Positions 24,697 through 33,532 of a DNA stretch of 64,000 nt are shown piece after piece (positions within the stretch are counted from its first letter, which is position 1; each line of letters opens with the position of its first letter). The notes under the pieces were generated by a model. That model worked only from the letters and a program-made list of their open reading frames with translations. It was not told the origin of the DNA and did no database searches. The position numbers were made by a program, and so were the translations under genes. This DNA comes from Massilia sp. METH4 (GTDB taxonomy: Bacteria; Pseudomonadota; Gammaproteobacteria; Burkholderiales; Burkholderiaceae_D), in assembly GCF_037094685.1 (NCBI RefSeq), contig NZ_CP146614.1, positions 6,448,001-6,512,000 on the forward strand. The letters run 5' to 3'.

Positions 24697-24727
24697 TGCT
24701 GTCGCCATCACGACAAGAGAGGTTGCA

Positions 24728-25816
24728 ATGGCCATTTACCAGACTTTGCCCTACCTTCCGCCGCTGTCCGAGGCCGACATGGACACGGCGGATCACCTGA
24801 CGTTCGCGCCGTACAATTTCGATGGCTATGAGAACGGCGCCCTGTTCTCCAGCTCCACGCCGGGCGAGGCCGCCTTCCCGATCTTCAGCTTCACGGCCGT
24901 CGCCGGCGGGCTGTACACGATCACCTCCGAGAGCTGGTTCGACCCCTACAACCTGGTCCTGTACGACGCGGATGGCGCGCCGATCGCCGAGGACGACGGC
25001 TGGGGCCCCGTGGGCCAGGACGGCCTGAGCTTCATCGCCCCCTACTCCGGCACATATTTCGTGGACGCCTCGTGGGAACAGGCAGCGCCGCCGTACAGCG
25101 ACGTCGAGCTGTCCATCCTGGAAGACCTGGACACGATTCCGCTGGCGATCGGCCACGGCACGGAGTACGACGACGACATCACCGGTACTTCCGGCAACGA
25201 CGCACTGTACGGCCACGGCGGCTGGGACCTGCTCGAAGGCGGCGGCGGCAATGACCTGCTCGACGGCGGCAGCGGCATCGATACGGCCTGGTACGCCGGC
25301 AGGCTGGCCGAGTACGACGTGACCACGGCCGGCCATCGGCTGTTCGTCACCGACGCCGTGGGGCTGGATGGGGCGGACACGCTCGTCGACGTCGAGCGGC
25401 TCGACTTTGAAGACGTGGCACTGGCCTTCGACGTGGACGGCACCGCCGGCGAAGCCTACCGGCTGTACCAGGCCGCGTTCGACCGCATGCCGGACGAGGG
25501 CGGCCTGGGCTTCTGGATCCATCAGCTGGACAGCGGCGCCAGCCTGCACTCGGTGGCCGCCGGGTTCGTCAACTCCGAGGAATTCCGAGGCGTCTACGGC
25601 ACCAATCCCAGCAATGCCACCATCATCACGGGCTTCTACGAGCACGTGCTCAACCGCGCACCGGATGTCGGCGGCATGAACTACTGGCTCGATGTCCTGG
25701 ATAACCAGAAGGACAACGTGGCCGGGGTGCTGACATCGTTCAGCGAGAGCCAGGAGAATTTCGACCAGCTGGTGGGGGTGATGCAGAACGGGATGGCGTA
25801 CCAGATCTGGGCTTGA
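24728..25816 (+). CDS. RTX / DUF4214-domain secreted protein
   Basis: A 362-aa protein without signal peptide, preceded by AGAGAGG. Residues ~45-130 resemble a bacterial pre-peptidase (PPC-like) beta-sandwich (PIFSFTAVAGGLYTITSESW, YSGTYFVDAS). The calcium-binding RTX nonapeptides GTSGNDALYGHGGWDLLEGG and GGNDLLDGGSGIDTAWY lie at ~150-190. A DUF4214-like C-terminus (YRLYQAAFDRMPDEGGLGFW, FVNSEEFRGVYGTN) completes it. This architecture is common in type I-secreted proteins of Oxalobacteraceae. The function is unknown; it may be surface adhesion or a peptidase partner. It follows the M10 gene by 98 bases on the same strand. Confidence 0.8.
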   Translation: MAIYQTLPYLPPLSEADMDTADHLTFAPYNFDGYENGALFSSSTPGEAAFPIFSFTAVAGGLYTITSESWFDPYNLVLYDADGAPIAEDDGWGPVGQDGLSFIAPYSGTYFVDASWEQAAPPYSDVELSILEDLDTIPLAIGHGTEYDDDITGTSGNDALYGHGGWDLLEGGGGNDLLDGGSGIDTAWYAGRLAEYDVTTAGHRLFVTDAVGLDGADTLVDVERLDFEDVALAFDVDGTAGEAYRLYQAAFDRMPDEGGLGFWIHQLDSGASLHSVAAGFVNSEEFRGVYGTNPSNATIITGFYEHVLNRAPDVGGMNYWLDVLDNQKDNVAGVLTSFSESQENFDQLVGVMQNGMAYQIWA

Positions 25817-25879
25817 TCGACGCTTGCGCGGCACCGTGCCATTTCCCCCAACGGCAAGAGCTGGGGTGCCTCTGACAAG

Positions 25880-25966
25880 ACCGGTGACAGGCTCCGATTT
25901 TCGAGCAACATTTGTCGAGGCTGAAAACCGGTGACAGGCACCGCTTTTCTGGCAATATTTCTCCAG
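25880..25966. repeat. Two tandem copies of an ACCGGTGACAGGC element
   Basis: Two direct copies of ~40 bases with a 47-base period (25880-25919 and 25927-25966). Each starts ACCGGTGACAGGC, continues with CCG and TTTTC, and ends in a similar GCAA-ATTT-TC stretch. They lie between the convergent ends of the RTX and ThuA-like genes. Different in sequence from the GTGTCGGACAC family but in the same kind of position. Confidence 0.65.
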
Positions 25967-25967
25967 C

Positions 25968-26723
25968 TTAACGCGCCTTGAGATCCCTCCCCGTGGCGGC
26001 CCAGTAGATGCCGCCATACAGGTGATGGCGGAACACCGGGTCGCCATAGGTGGCCGGCAAATGGCCGAGCGCCGTGTAGAAGGCGCGGCCACCGTCGTAC
26101 TGCTGGTACCAGCTGATCGGGTGGAAGGCGCCCATGCCCTTGCCCTTGCCGGTCTCCGGACGGTAGGTCGATTCATCGACGGACAGCAGGTAACGCAAGC
26201 CCTTCGACTCGGCGGCGCCGTACTCGTACCACTCCTCCGTCACCAGCGTGCGCGGCGCGAAGCGCTCCATGCCGGGGAAGTTCGCATCCTCCACCTTCAG
26301 CACGGCCGACTGCACGGCCGGATGCGTGACGAACATGTGGCCGACGAGCTTGCGGTACCACGGCCAGCCGTATTCGGTATCGGCCGCCGCGTGCACGCCG
26401 ACAAAGCCGTTGCCGGCGCGGATATAGCGCTCGAAGGCGCGCTGCTGCTCGTCGTCCAGCACGTCGCCCGTGGTGGACAGGAACACGACGGCCTTGTACT
26501 TGGCCAGCTCCTTGTCGTTGAAGACGCGGTTCGCATCCTCGGTCCAGAACACATTGAAATCATGCAGCCGCCCCAGCTCGCGCAGCGCCGCCACGCCCTC
26601 GTGGATCGACTCGTGATGCCAGCCCGCCGTGCGCGAAAACACCAGCACATCGAACTGCGCCGCCATCGCCGGCATGGCCGCGAAGGATGAAACTGCCAGA
26701 AGCGCGATCCGTGATATTCCCAT
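25968..26723 (-). CDS. ThuA-like domain protein (trehalose-utilisation family)
   Basis: A 251-aa protein with signal peptide MGISRIALLAVSSFAAMPAMA, so predicted periplasmic. The ThuA-like glutamine-amidotransferase-type fold is shown by VLVFSRTAGWHHESIHEGVAAL, YKAVVFLSTTGDVL, FVGVHAAADTEYGWPWY, PISWYQQYDGGRAFYTALGH and YGGIYWAATG. Periplasmic ThuA-like proteins often accompany sugar dehydrogenases or 3-keto-glycoside metabolism; none of those genes is nearby. It is the last minus-strand gene after the xyloglucan cluster, 78 bases beyond GH3. The gap holds a palindrome and an operator-like site, so it may have its own promoter. Confidence 0.85.
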   Translation of the reverse strand: MGISRIALLAVSSFAAMPAMAAQFDVLVFSRTAGWHHESIHEGVAALRELGRLHDFNVFWTEDANRVFNDKELAKYKAVVFLSTTGDVLDDEQQRAFERYIRAGNGFVGVHAAADTEYGWPWYRKLVGHMFVTHPAVQSAVLKVEDANFPGMERFAPRTLVTEEWYEYGAAESKGLRYLLSVDESTYRPETGKGKGMGAFHPISWYQQYDGGRAFYTALGHLPATYGDPVFRHHLYGGIYWAATGRDLKAR

Positions 26724-26753
26724 GATTGCTCCCAGGTAATGTTGTAAAAAATC

Positions 26754-26766
26754 GGGGACTGTCCCC
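26754..26766. repeat. Perfect palindrome GGGGACTGTCCCC
   Basis: A 13-base perfect palindrome next to an A-run (GTAAAAAATC) in the GH3/ThuA gap, same class as 11579-11644. Read from the GH3 side it is followed by a T tract on the minus strand, so it could end the xyloglucan transcript. Confidence 0.6.
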
Positions 26767-26769
26767 TGT

Positions 26770-26785
26770 TGTTGAAGCGCTACGC
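26770..26785 (-). promoter_or_regulatory. Partial operator-like site GCGTAGCGCTTCAACA
   Basis: The minus strand GCGTAGCGCTTCAACA shares GTAGCGCTT and AACA with TGGTAGCGCTTAACA at 6979, with one inserted base. It lies about 47 bases upstream of the ThuA-like ATG. A weak match, which could be chance in GC-rich DNA. Confidence 0.3.
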
Positions 26786-26801
26786 TTTTGTTGTGGCGGC
26801 G

Positions 26802-28976
26802 CTACTTCGGCAGGGCCAGCGTGGTGCGCGAGGTGATGGCGTCGGAGGCGCCGCCGAGGGTGAACTCGTAGGTGCCGGGGGTGCGTTGCCAGTCGCGCGT
26901 CCTGGCGCTCCACACGCCGAGGATGCGCGGGTCGACGGTCACGCTGACGGTCTTGCGCTCGCCCGGTTGCAGGGCCACCTTGTCCCAGCCGGCGAGGCGG
27001 CGCGGGGCTTCCCAGCCGGCGGCCTTGGCAGTCGAACCGGCGGGGCCGACGTAGACCTGCGGCACGGCTTGCCCGGCGCGCTGGCCGGTGTTCGCCACGG
27101 TGAAGGTCAGCACGACCTTGCCGCCATCGTTGCGCGCTTTCAGGTCGCCGTATTCGTATGTGGTGTACGACAACCCGTGCCCGAACGCGAACAGGGGCTT
27201 CTTGCCGGTCTTTTCGAACCACTTGTAGCCGACGGCCGCGCCCTCGATGTTGTAGTCGGTGCTGTAGCGCCCTTCACGGTCGTTCGGGTTGCCGTCGATC
27301 TTCGGCCGCGGCAGCTGCGCTTCCGAGGCGGGGAAGGTGGCGGCCAGGCGGCCGGAGGGGTTCACCTCGCCCGTCAGCAGCCGCGCGATCGCCTCGCCGC
27401 CGGCGGAGCCGGGGAACCAGGCGGCCAGCACGGCGCTCACATTGTTAAGCCAGGGCATGGTGACGGGGTTGCCCGTCTCCAGCACGACGACCGTGCGCTT
27501 GTTGGCGCCCGCCACGGCGGCGATCAGCGCGTCCTGGTTGTCCGGCAGGGACATCGACGGCGCATCCACGCTCTCGGCCGCCCACTGCGTGGCGAACACG
27601 ATGGCAAGATCGGAAGAAGCGGCCGCTCGCGCAGCCGCAGCGGCATCCTTGCCGTCGACGTAGGTCACGCGCGCTTTCGTGCGCGCCTGCAGCGCCTTCA
27701 TCGGCGAGGACGGCAGCCACACGATCGGCCCCGGGAAGGTCTTCGGTCCCTCGCCCTTCACGGCGCTGCCGCCGTGCGGGTGCACCTGGGCGGCGCCGCC
27801 GCCCGAGATCACGGCCTTGTCGGCATGCCCGCCGATGATCACGATGGACTTCACGTCGGCGGCGAGCGGCAGCACGTTGCCTTCGTTCTTCAGCAGCACG
27901 CTGCCCTCTTCCGCCACCTGGCGCGTTACCTTCGCGTGCGCGGCGAAGTCGATCTTCTCGGGCTCCACCTTCGGCTGCGGCGCATCCATCAGGCCGTTCG
28001 CGTACATGGCGCGCAGGATGCGGCGCGCCATGTCGTCCAGGCGCTCTTTCGGCACGTGGCCGTTGTCCACGGCTTCCTTCAGCGCCGGGCCGAAGTACAT
28101 CGACTTGTCGAACGGCCAGCCAGATTGCTGGTCCAGGCCCCCGTTGGCCGCCTGCGTGGTCGAGTGCGTGGCGCCCCAGTCGGACATCACGAAGCCCTTG
28201 TAGCCCCAGTCCTTCTTCAGCACCTGGTTCAGCAGCCAGTCGCTCTCGCACGCGTACACGCCGTTGACGAGGTTGTACGAGCACATCACCGACCCGGGAT
28301 CACCCCGCTCGATCGCGATACGCATCGCCAGCAGGTCGGACATCTGCCCGGCCGCCTCGTCGATCTTCACGTCGATCGTGTTGCGGTTCGTTTCCTGGTC
28401 GTTGAACGCGAAGTGCTTGATCGTGCCGACGATATGGTTCGACTGGTTGCCGCGGATCTGCTCACCGGTGATGACGCCGGCCAGCAGCGGATCCTCGCCC
28501 GCATACTCGAAATTGCGGCCGTTGCGCGGATCGCGGTGCAGGTTCACGGCGCCGCCCAGGATCACGTTGTGGCCGGACAGGCGCGCCTCGCGACCGATCA
28601 TCGCGCCCGCCTCGTACGCCAGCTTCGTGTTCCAGCTGGAGGCCGTGGCCAGCCCCGCCGGCAGCGCCGTGCGCTCGCGCGGCGCCGGCGACGGCTGCGT
28701 GGCCACGCCCAGGCCCGCATCGGTCTGCCACTGCGGCGGGATGTTCAGCCGGGGAATACCGGGCACATAGCCTGCCGTGTACGGTATCGCCTCCTTCGGC
28801 GGCTTCACGCCCTGGAACTCGGCACCGAAATAGCCGAACACGAGGAGCAGCTTTTCCGCCTGCGTCATCTGCGCCACGGTGTCCCGGGCGCGCTGGTCCG
28901 GATCGGGCGCGGCGTGCGCAGTGCTTGCAAAGGCCGCCGCCAGGGCGACCGCCACTACTTTCTTCATCAATGCCAT
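26802..28976 (-). CDS. GH3 beta-glucosidase (xyloglucan locus)
   Basis: A 724-aa periplasmic GH3 enzyme (signal MALMKKVVAVALAAAFASTAHA). The TIM-like barrel carries KHFAFNDQETNR and GFVMSDWGATHS with Asp266 as the expected nucleophile. The alpha/beta sandwich (VLLKNEGNVLPLAADVKSIVIIG) and the C-terminal fibronectin-III-like domain (FTVANTGQRAGQAVPQVYVG) follow in standard order. It would remove beta-glucosyl units exposed after the alpha-xylosidase acts. The start overlaps the GH31 stop (TAATG at 28978-28974), so it is coupled. A beta-xylosidase activity cannot be excluded from sequence. Confidence 0.92.
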   Translation of the reverse strand: MALMKKVVAVALAAAFASTAHAAPDPDQRARDTVAQMTQAEKLLLVFGYFGAEFQGVKPPKEAIPYTAGYVPGIPRLNIPPQWQTDAGLGVATQPSPAPRERTALPAGLATASSWNTKLAYEAGAMIGREARLSGHNVILGGAVNLHRDPRNGRNFEYAGEDPLLAGVITGEQIRGNQSNHIVGTIKHFAFNDQETNRNTIDVKIDEAAGQMSDLLAMRIAIERGDPGSVMCSYNLVNGVYACESDWLLNQVLKKDWGYKGFVMSDWGATHSTTQAANGGLDQQSGWPFDKSMYFGPALKEAVDNGHVPKERLDDMARRILRAMYANGLMDAPQPKVEPEKIDFAAHAKVTRQVAEEGSVLLKNEGNVLPLAADVKSIVIIGGHADKAVISGGGAAQVHPHGGSAVKGEGPKTFPGPIVWLPSSPMKALQARTKARVTYVDGKDAAAAARAAASSDLAIVFATQWAAESVDAPSMSLPDNQDALIAAVAGANKRTVVVLETGNPVTMPWLNNVSAVLAAWFPGSAGGEAIARLLTGEVNPSGRLAATFPASEAQLPRPKIDGNPNDREGRYSTDYNIEGAAVGYKWFEKTGKKPLFAFGHGLSYTTYEYGDLKARNDGGKVVLTFTVANTGQRAGQAVPQVYVGPAGSTAKAAGWEAPRRLAGWDKVALQPGERKTVSVTVDPRILGVWSARTRDWQRTPGTYEFTLGGASDAITSRTTLALPK

Positions 28977-31855
28977 TACAGTTTCACCGTCACTGGTTTG
29001 CCTTCATAAACGACTTCCTTGTCGGAAGCATCGAACGTCTCGGAGCTCGAGACGCCTGGCTTCACGAAGTGCACGCGGAACGTGCGTTTCGCGAGCATGC
29101 CCTGGTAGCCGTCGCCGGAGCGCTGGCCGATCGTGAGCGTGCCAGCCTTCTCATTCCAGGTCAACGGAATACGCGAGTACTTGCCGCGCTGGTAGTCCTC
29201 GGTCACGCCATCGTCCTCGTAGAAGCTGAACTGGCCGTTCGCGCCCGTGTACACCTTCAACGTGATCGGCGCATCCGGCTTCTCGTCCACGTACTGCGTC
29301 ACGGGACCCATCGGCACGATCGAGCCGGCCTTCACGAACAGCGGCATGCGCGTTTCCGGCGCCGCCGCCGTCACGGTACGGCCGCCCTGCAAGCGTTCGC
29401 CCGTGTAGTAGTCGTACCACTGCGCACCCTTCGGCAGGTAGACCTTGCGCTCGCGGCCGCCGTACTCGTACACCGGCGCGACGAGGAAGGCATGGCCGAA
29501 CAGGTATTCATCCTTCACGTCCTTCGAACCCGGATCGTTCGGGAAGTCCATCACCAGGCCGCGCATGATCGAGCCTTCGTCGAAGTACGTGCTCGACGCG
29601 GTCGCGTAGATATAGGGCATCAGGCGATAGCGCAGCTTCAGGTACCACACCATGGAATCGCGCATCGGCGAGCCTTCCGGCGAGATCAGGTGGATCTCGC
29701 GCTTCACGACTTCGCCGTGCGAGCGGAACAGCGGCGTGAACGAGCCGAACTGCCACCAGCGCAGGTTCAGCTCGCGCCATTCCTTCAGGTCTTCTTCCTT
29801 GACCTGCGCGCCGCCGATGCCGCGGTTTTCCTGCGCCGAGCCCAGCTCGCCGCTCTGGAAGCGGGTTTCCTGCGCATAGCCGCCGATATCATGCGTCCAG
29901 TTCGGAATGCCGGACATGGTGGAGCCCACGCCCGCCGAGATCTGGTCATACAGGTTGTTCCAGCGGCCCACCGTGTCGCCGCTCCAGATCGCCACGTAGT
30001 TGCGCTGCACGCCGGCAAAGCCGGAACGGGACAGGATGAATTGCCGTTTATTCGGCTGGTCGCGTTTCAGGCCGTCGTACAGGGCCTGCGTCTGCAGCAG
30101 GCTGTAGGAGTTGAACGTGATCTCGCCGGGGCCGTAGATCGTGGGCCCGATCAGCTGCTTGAAGTCTTCCAGGCGGCTGTTCGACAGCACGTCCGGCTCC
30201 GTATTGTCCAGCCACCACGCATCGAAGCCCAGGTCGACCAGCTTGGTCTTCATCTGGCGGTAGTAGATGTCGCGCGCTTCCTTGGCGTACGGCGAATAGT
30301 GGCTGTTCTTGTAGCCCGGGCCCACCCAGTCCAGTGCGCCATCCTCGACGTTCTTGGTCCACATGTGGCCCTTGGCCTTCAGTTCCTGGTAGTTCTCCGT
30401 GTTCTCGTAGAACTTGCCCCAGACGGACAGCATGATCCGGGCATTCATCCTGTGCACTTCATCGACCATGCCCTTCGGGTTCGGGAAACGCTTGGGGTCC
30501 CAGTCGTGCGAGCCCCAGCCGTTCTCGGGCCAGTAGAACCAGTCCTGCACGATGTTGTCGAGCGGCCAGCCGTTCTGGCGGTAGGTCTTCACCGTGTCGA
30601 GCAACTGGTCCTGCGTCTCGTAGCGCTGGCGCGACTGCCAGAAGCCATAGGCCCACTTCGGCATCAGCGGCTGGGCGCCCGTCAGCACGCGGTAGCCGCC
30701 GATCACATTGTCGATACTGGTGCCGCGGATCACGTAGTAGTTCAGGCCTTCGGCGATCTCGGACGAGAATTGCAGCGAATGCCGCTCCGGTTTCGGCAGC
30801 GGGTTGTTGTGCGCCACGTAGATCATGCCGCCTTCCGGCTTCCACTCGAGCTTGAAGTCCACCGGCTTGTTGGCGGCAAAATCCACCTCGAAATTGTGGT
30901 ACCACGGGTTCCAGCCCTGGCGCCACACATCCATCACCTGCTTGCCGTCGATCGTGAGCGTGGCGTAATCGGATGAGTACAGCTTCATCTTGTGAACGCC
31001 CGGCTTGTCGGAGGCGAGCTTGCCTTCCCACACGACCTTCACATCCTTCAGGTCCTTCAGCGGCTTCAGTTCCTTCGGCCAGAACTCGGCCACGTCCTTC
31101 AGGTACTGGTAGTTGATCTTCTCTTCGCGGCGCTCCAGCGCCAGCTTGCCGCCGATGTAGTAGCGGGCCGTCAGCGCGCCTTCCTTGCCTTGCGCGTCCG
31201 TCAGCTTCAGGTCGCGGTTGATCGCGCCGTAGGGGCGCGGGTCGCCGAAGCGGGTGATGCCGTTGTTATCCCACAGGATGCCGTAGTTCTTGTCCGACAC
31301 CACGAGGGGAATGGCGATATCCATATTGTGCTGCAGCAGGTCGACATCCTCGCCATTCAGGTTGACCTGGTTGTTCTGGTGCTGGCCGGTGCCGTAGAAC
31401 GCATCCTTCGTGCCGAAGTTGAAGCCCTGCTTCACGGCGAGGTAAGGCTTGCCGCCCACGGTCACCGGCTGCATGTCCTCGGCATCCTGCTTCAGGAACA
31501 CGGCGCCGCCCTTGTCGGCGAACTGCACGCGGCCATCCTTCAGCGACACGTTGGCCACCAGCTTTTTCGTGGCCAGGCTCAAGCTGTCGCCCGTCTTCTT
31601 CACGTCGAACGTGCAGGCGCACGGCTTGGCGATCGTCATCAGGGAAGGCGTCAATTCCTTGCCCGCCTGGTCCACCTTCACCACGTGAACGATATTGTCG
31701 GCCATGACCTGCAGCCGGATCTCCCTGGCTGCGCCGCTATCGGGCGCGATCGTCACGCCGGTGGCGGTCTGCTGGAACGTGCCGGCCCAGGCCGGCGCAC
31801 CGGCGGCCACCATCAGGCAAGCCAGGCTGATTGTCTTCAACTGCATTTTCATCAT
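28976..31855 (-). CDS. GH31 alpha-xylosidase with PA14-like insert
   Basis: A 959-aa periplasmic enzyme (signal MMKMQLKTISLACLMVAAGAPAWA). The order is N-terminal beta-sandwich, PA14-like insert at ~225-350 (KPGVHKMKLYSSDYATLTIDGKQV), and a (beta/alpha)8 barrel with WWLDNTEPD (Asp550, nucleophile) and IWSGDTVGRW (Asp627, acid/base). The PA14 insert and WWLD-x-x-E-P-D motif are characteristic of xyloglucan alpha-xylosidases such as Cellvibrio Xyl31A. It removes alpha-1,6-xylose from the non-reducing end of xyloglucan oligosaccharides. The start ATGATG overlaps the GH35 stop (ATGA) and the gene runs into GH3. Confidence 0.94.
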   Translation of the reverse strand: MMKMQLKTISLACLMVAAGAPAWAGTFQQTATGVTIAPDSGAAREIRLQVMADNIVHVVKVDQAGKELTPSLMTIAKPCACTFDVKKTGDSLSLATKKLVANVSLKDGRVQFADKGGAVFLKQDAEDMQPVTVGGKPYLAVKQGFNFGTKDAFYGTGQHQNNQVNLNGEDVDLLQHNMDIAIPLVVSDKNYGILWDNNGITRFGDPRPYGAINRDLKLTDAQGKEGALTARYYIGGKLALERREEKINYQYLKDVAEFWPKELKPLKDLKDVKVVWEGKLASDKPGVHKMKLYSSDYATLTIDGKQVMDVWRQGWNPWYHNFEVDFAANKPVDFKLEWKPEGGMIYVAHNNPLPKPERHSLQFSSEIAEGLNYYVIRGTSIDNVIGGYRVLTGAQPLMPKWAYGFWQSRQRYETQDQLLDTVKTYRQNGWPLDNIVQDWFYWPENGWGSHDWDPKRFPNPKGMVDEVHRMNARIMLSVWGKFYENTENYQELKAKGHMWTKNVEDGALDWVGPGYKNSHYSPYAKEARDIYYRQMKTKLVDLGFDAWWLDNTEPDVLSNSRLEDFKQLIGPTIYGPGEITFNSYSLLQTQALYDGLKRDQPNKRQFILSRSGFAGVQRNYVAIWSGDTVGRWNNLYDQISAGVGSTMSGIPNWTHDIGGYAQETRFQSGELGSAQENRGIGGAQVKEEDLKEWRELNLRWWQFGSFTPLFRSHGEVVKREIHLISPEGSPMRDSMVWYLKLRYRLMPYIYATASSTYFDEGSIMRGLVMDFPNDPGSKDVKDEYLFGHAFLVAPVYEYGGRERKVYLPKGAQWYDYYTGERLQGGRTVTAAAPETRMPLFVKAGSIVPMGPVTQYVDEKPDAPITLKVYTGANGQFSFYEDDGVTEDYQRGKYSRIPLTWNEKAGTLTIGQRSGDGYQGMLAKRTFRVHFVKPGVSSSETFDASDKEVVYEGKPVTVKL

Positions 31856-33522
31856 TGGTAAGTCCCCAGTTTGATCTTGAGTACCGTCGGCGTCGCGCCG
31901 AAATTGAGGCCGTAGTCGATCTGGTCGCCATTCCACACGCGCTCCATGACCCAATTGCCCTTGCCGTCGTATTGCCCTTCCTCGACCCGCGCATACATGG
32001 ACGACTTGCCGGCATTGCGCCCGGCAGGGTCGAACTTGATGCGCGCGTGCTGGGCGACGACGATGAATTCGTTGTCGCCGACCTGCGCGACGGCCAGGCC
32101 GCCGTTCGGCTTGTCCGTGCCTTCGATCGGGTCGTTCTTCGCCATCGAATCCCCGAACTGGCGCTGGCGGAAGCTGACAGTCGCCTTCCAGCCATCGAGC
32201 GCGATATCCTGCGGCTTGCGGTCATCGTGTTCGAACACGCCGCGCGTGCGGCCTTCGAAGCCCCACCTGGCCCATTCGCGCATCATCGGGCGGAACGCGC
32301 CGTACACCTTGCCGAACGGCTCGGTCATCGTCTTGTCCCACGCCTTCGCACCCAGCGGGTAGTTGCTGAATTCGAAGTAATCGATGCCGAACGGCGCGAA
32401 GCCGATGCCGCCCTGCCCGAACACGGCATAGGCCACGCGCGCGAAGTCTTCCGAATTGCCGATCTCCGGCACGAACAGCGGATTGTCCTTCGTGTGGAAC
32501 TGCTTCAGGGTGGCGGCGATCTTGTCGGATTCGTGCAGGTAGATATCCGGCCCTGCCACGTCGATGTGCGGGGCGGCCGCTTCATAAATGCCGAGCACGT
32601 CGTAGGTCGGACCGCCGCTGGCGAAATTGCCGCGCCACGGTGCCATCGGCTCCACCGGGTCGCGCAGCGCGTTGTTGACGAACATCGGCAGGTCGTAGAC
32701 CGCGCGGCCGGCTTTCGCGATCTCCTCGATGTAGCTCGCCACCGCCCAAGTGTGGAAATACTGGTCCGCGTACTCGCCGTACACTTCCTTCCACGTGCCG
32801 CCGGCCTTTCCCAGGTTATTGGCCGAACCGCGGGGCGGCTTCTGCTTCGCCACCACGGCGGCCGGCACCGGCGAGTTGAACGCCTGTTGCGCGGCCGGGC
32901 CATGGTCGCGCACCAGGCCGTAGGTGCCCACCTCGTTCTGCACCTGCACCATGATCACGGTCTGGCGGTCGCCATCGATCCGCTTCAGGTGCTTCATGAA
33001 CTCGACGAAGGCGCGCCGGTCGGCTTTCAGGGTCTCCCCGCCGAAGGGCGAATGGCTGTAGCTGCTCTTGCCCTTCTCGTCGACCATGCGCGGGAAGCGC
33101 TTGTTGTCGAACTTGACCCATTCGGGCAGGTAGGCGGGCGCCGTGTTCTTCCAGGTGCCGAACCACAGCAGCACCAGGCGCACGTCCTTCTCGCGGGCTT
33201 GCTTGACCAGGGTGTCGACGAAACTGAAGTCGAACTTTCCTTCCACCGGCTCGACCTGCTCCCAGGCGACGGGGATCTCGAGGGTATTGGCCTGGGCATC
33301 GGCGATGGCGGCCCATACCTCGGGCAGCGCCTTCGGGTAGTTGCTGGAGTTGTGCGCCTGGCCACCCAGGATCAGGTAAGGCGCGCCATCCACGAGCAAT
33401 GCATGGCGGCCATCCTTGGTGACGACGCGCGGCAGCTCGGCGGCCATGGCCGCCGACACCATCATCGCGCAGGCACCGGCCAGCAAACCCGCCTTGAACA
33501 TCGGCTTGGCGAATGCTTTCAT
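31852..33522 (-). CDS. GH35 beta-galactosidase, Bgl35A-like
   Basis: A 556-aa enzyme with signal sequence MKAFAKPMFKAGLLAGACAMMVSAAMA and RBS AGGGAG. The barrel shows ILGGQAHNSSNYP, QVQNEVG (Glu197, acid/base) and LFVPEIGNSEDF (Glu353, nucleophile). This shorter GH35 type with a DUF5597-like C-terminus is the one found in xyloglucan loci (Cellvibrio Bgl35A), where it removes beta-1,2-galactose from L side chains. It is quite unlike the other two GH35 proteins in this window. It lies 10 bases after the receptor gene and overlaps GH31 by ATGA. Confidence 0.92.
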   Translation of the reverse strand: MKAFAKPMFKAGLLAGACAMMVSAAMAAELPRVVTKDGRHALLVDGAPYLILGGQAHNSSNYPKALPEVWAAIADAQANTLEIPVAWEQVEPVEGKFDFSFVDTLVKQAREKDVRLVLLWFGTWKNTAPAYLPEWVKFDNKRFPRMVDEKGKSSYSHSPFGGETLKADRRAFVEFMKHLKRIDGDRQTVIMVQVQNEVGTYGLVRDHGPAAQQAFNSPVPAAVVAKQKPPRGSANNLGKAGGTWKEVYGEYADQYFHTWAVASYIEEIAKAGRAVYDLPMFVNNALRDPVEPMAPWRGNFASGGPTYDVLGIYEAAAPHIDVAGPDIYLHESDKIAATLKQFHTKDNPLFVPEIGNSEDFARVAYAVFGQGGIGFAPFGIDYFEFSNYPLGAKAWDKTMTEPFGKVYGAFRPMMREWARWGFEGRTRGVFEHDDRKPQDIALDGWKATVSFRQRQFGDSMAKNDPIEGTDKPNGGLAVAQVGDNEFIVVAQHARIKFDPAGRNAGKSSMYARVEEGQYDGKGNWVMERVWNGDQIDYGLNFGATPTVLKIKLGTYQ

Positions 33523-33532
33523 GGGCTCCCTG

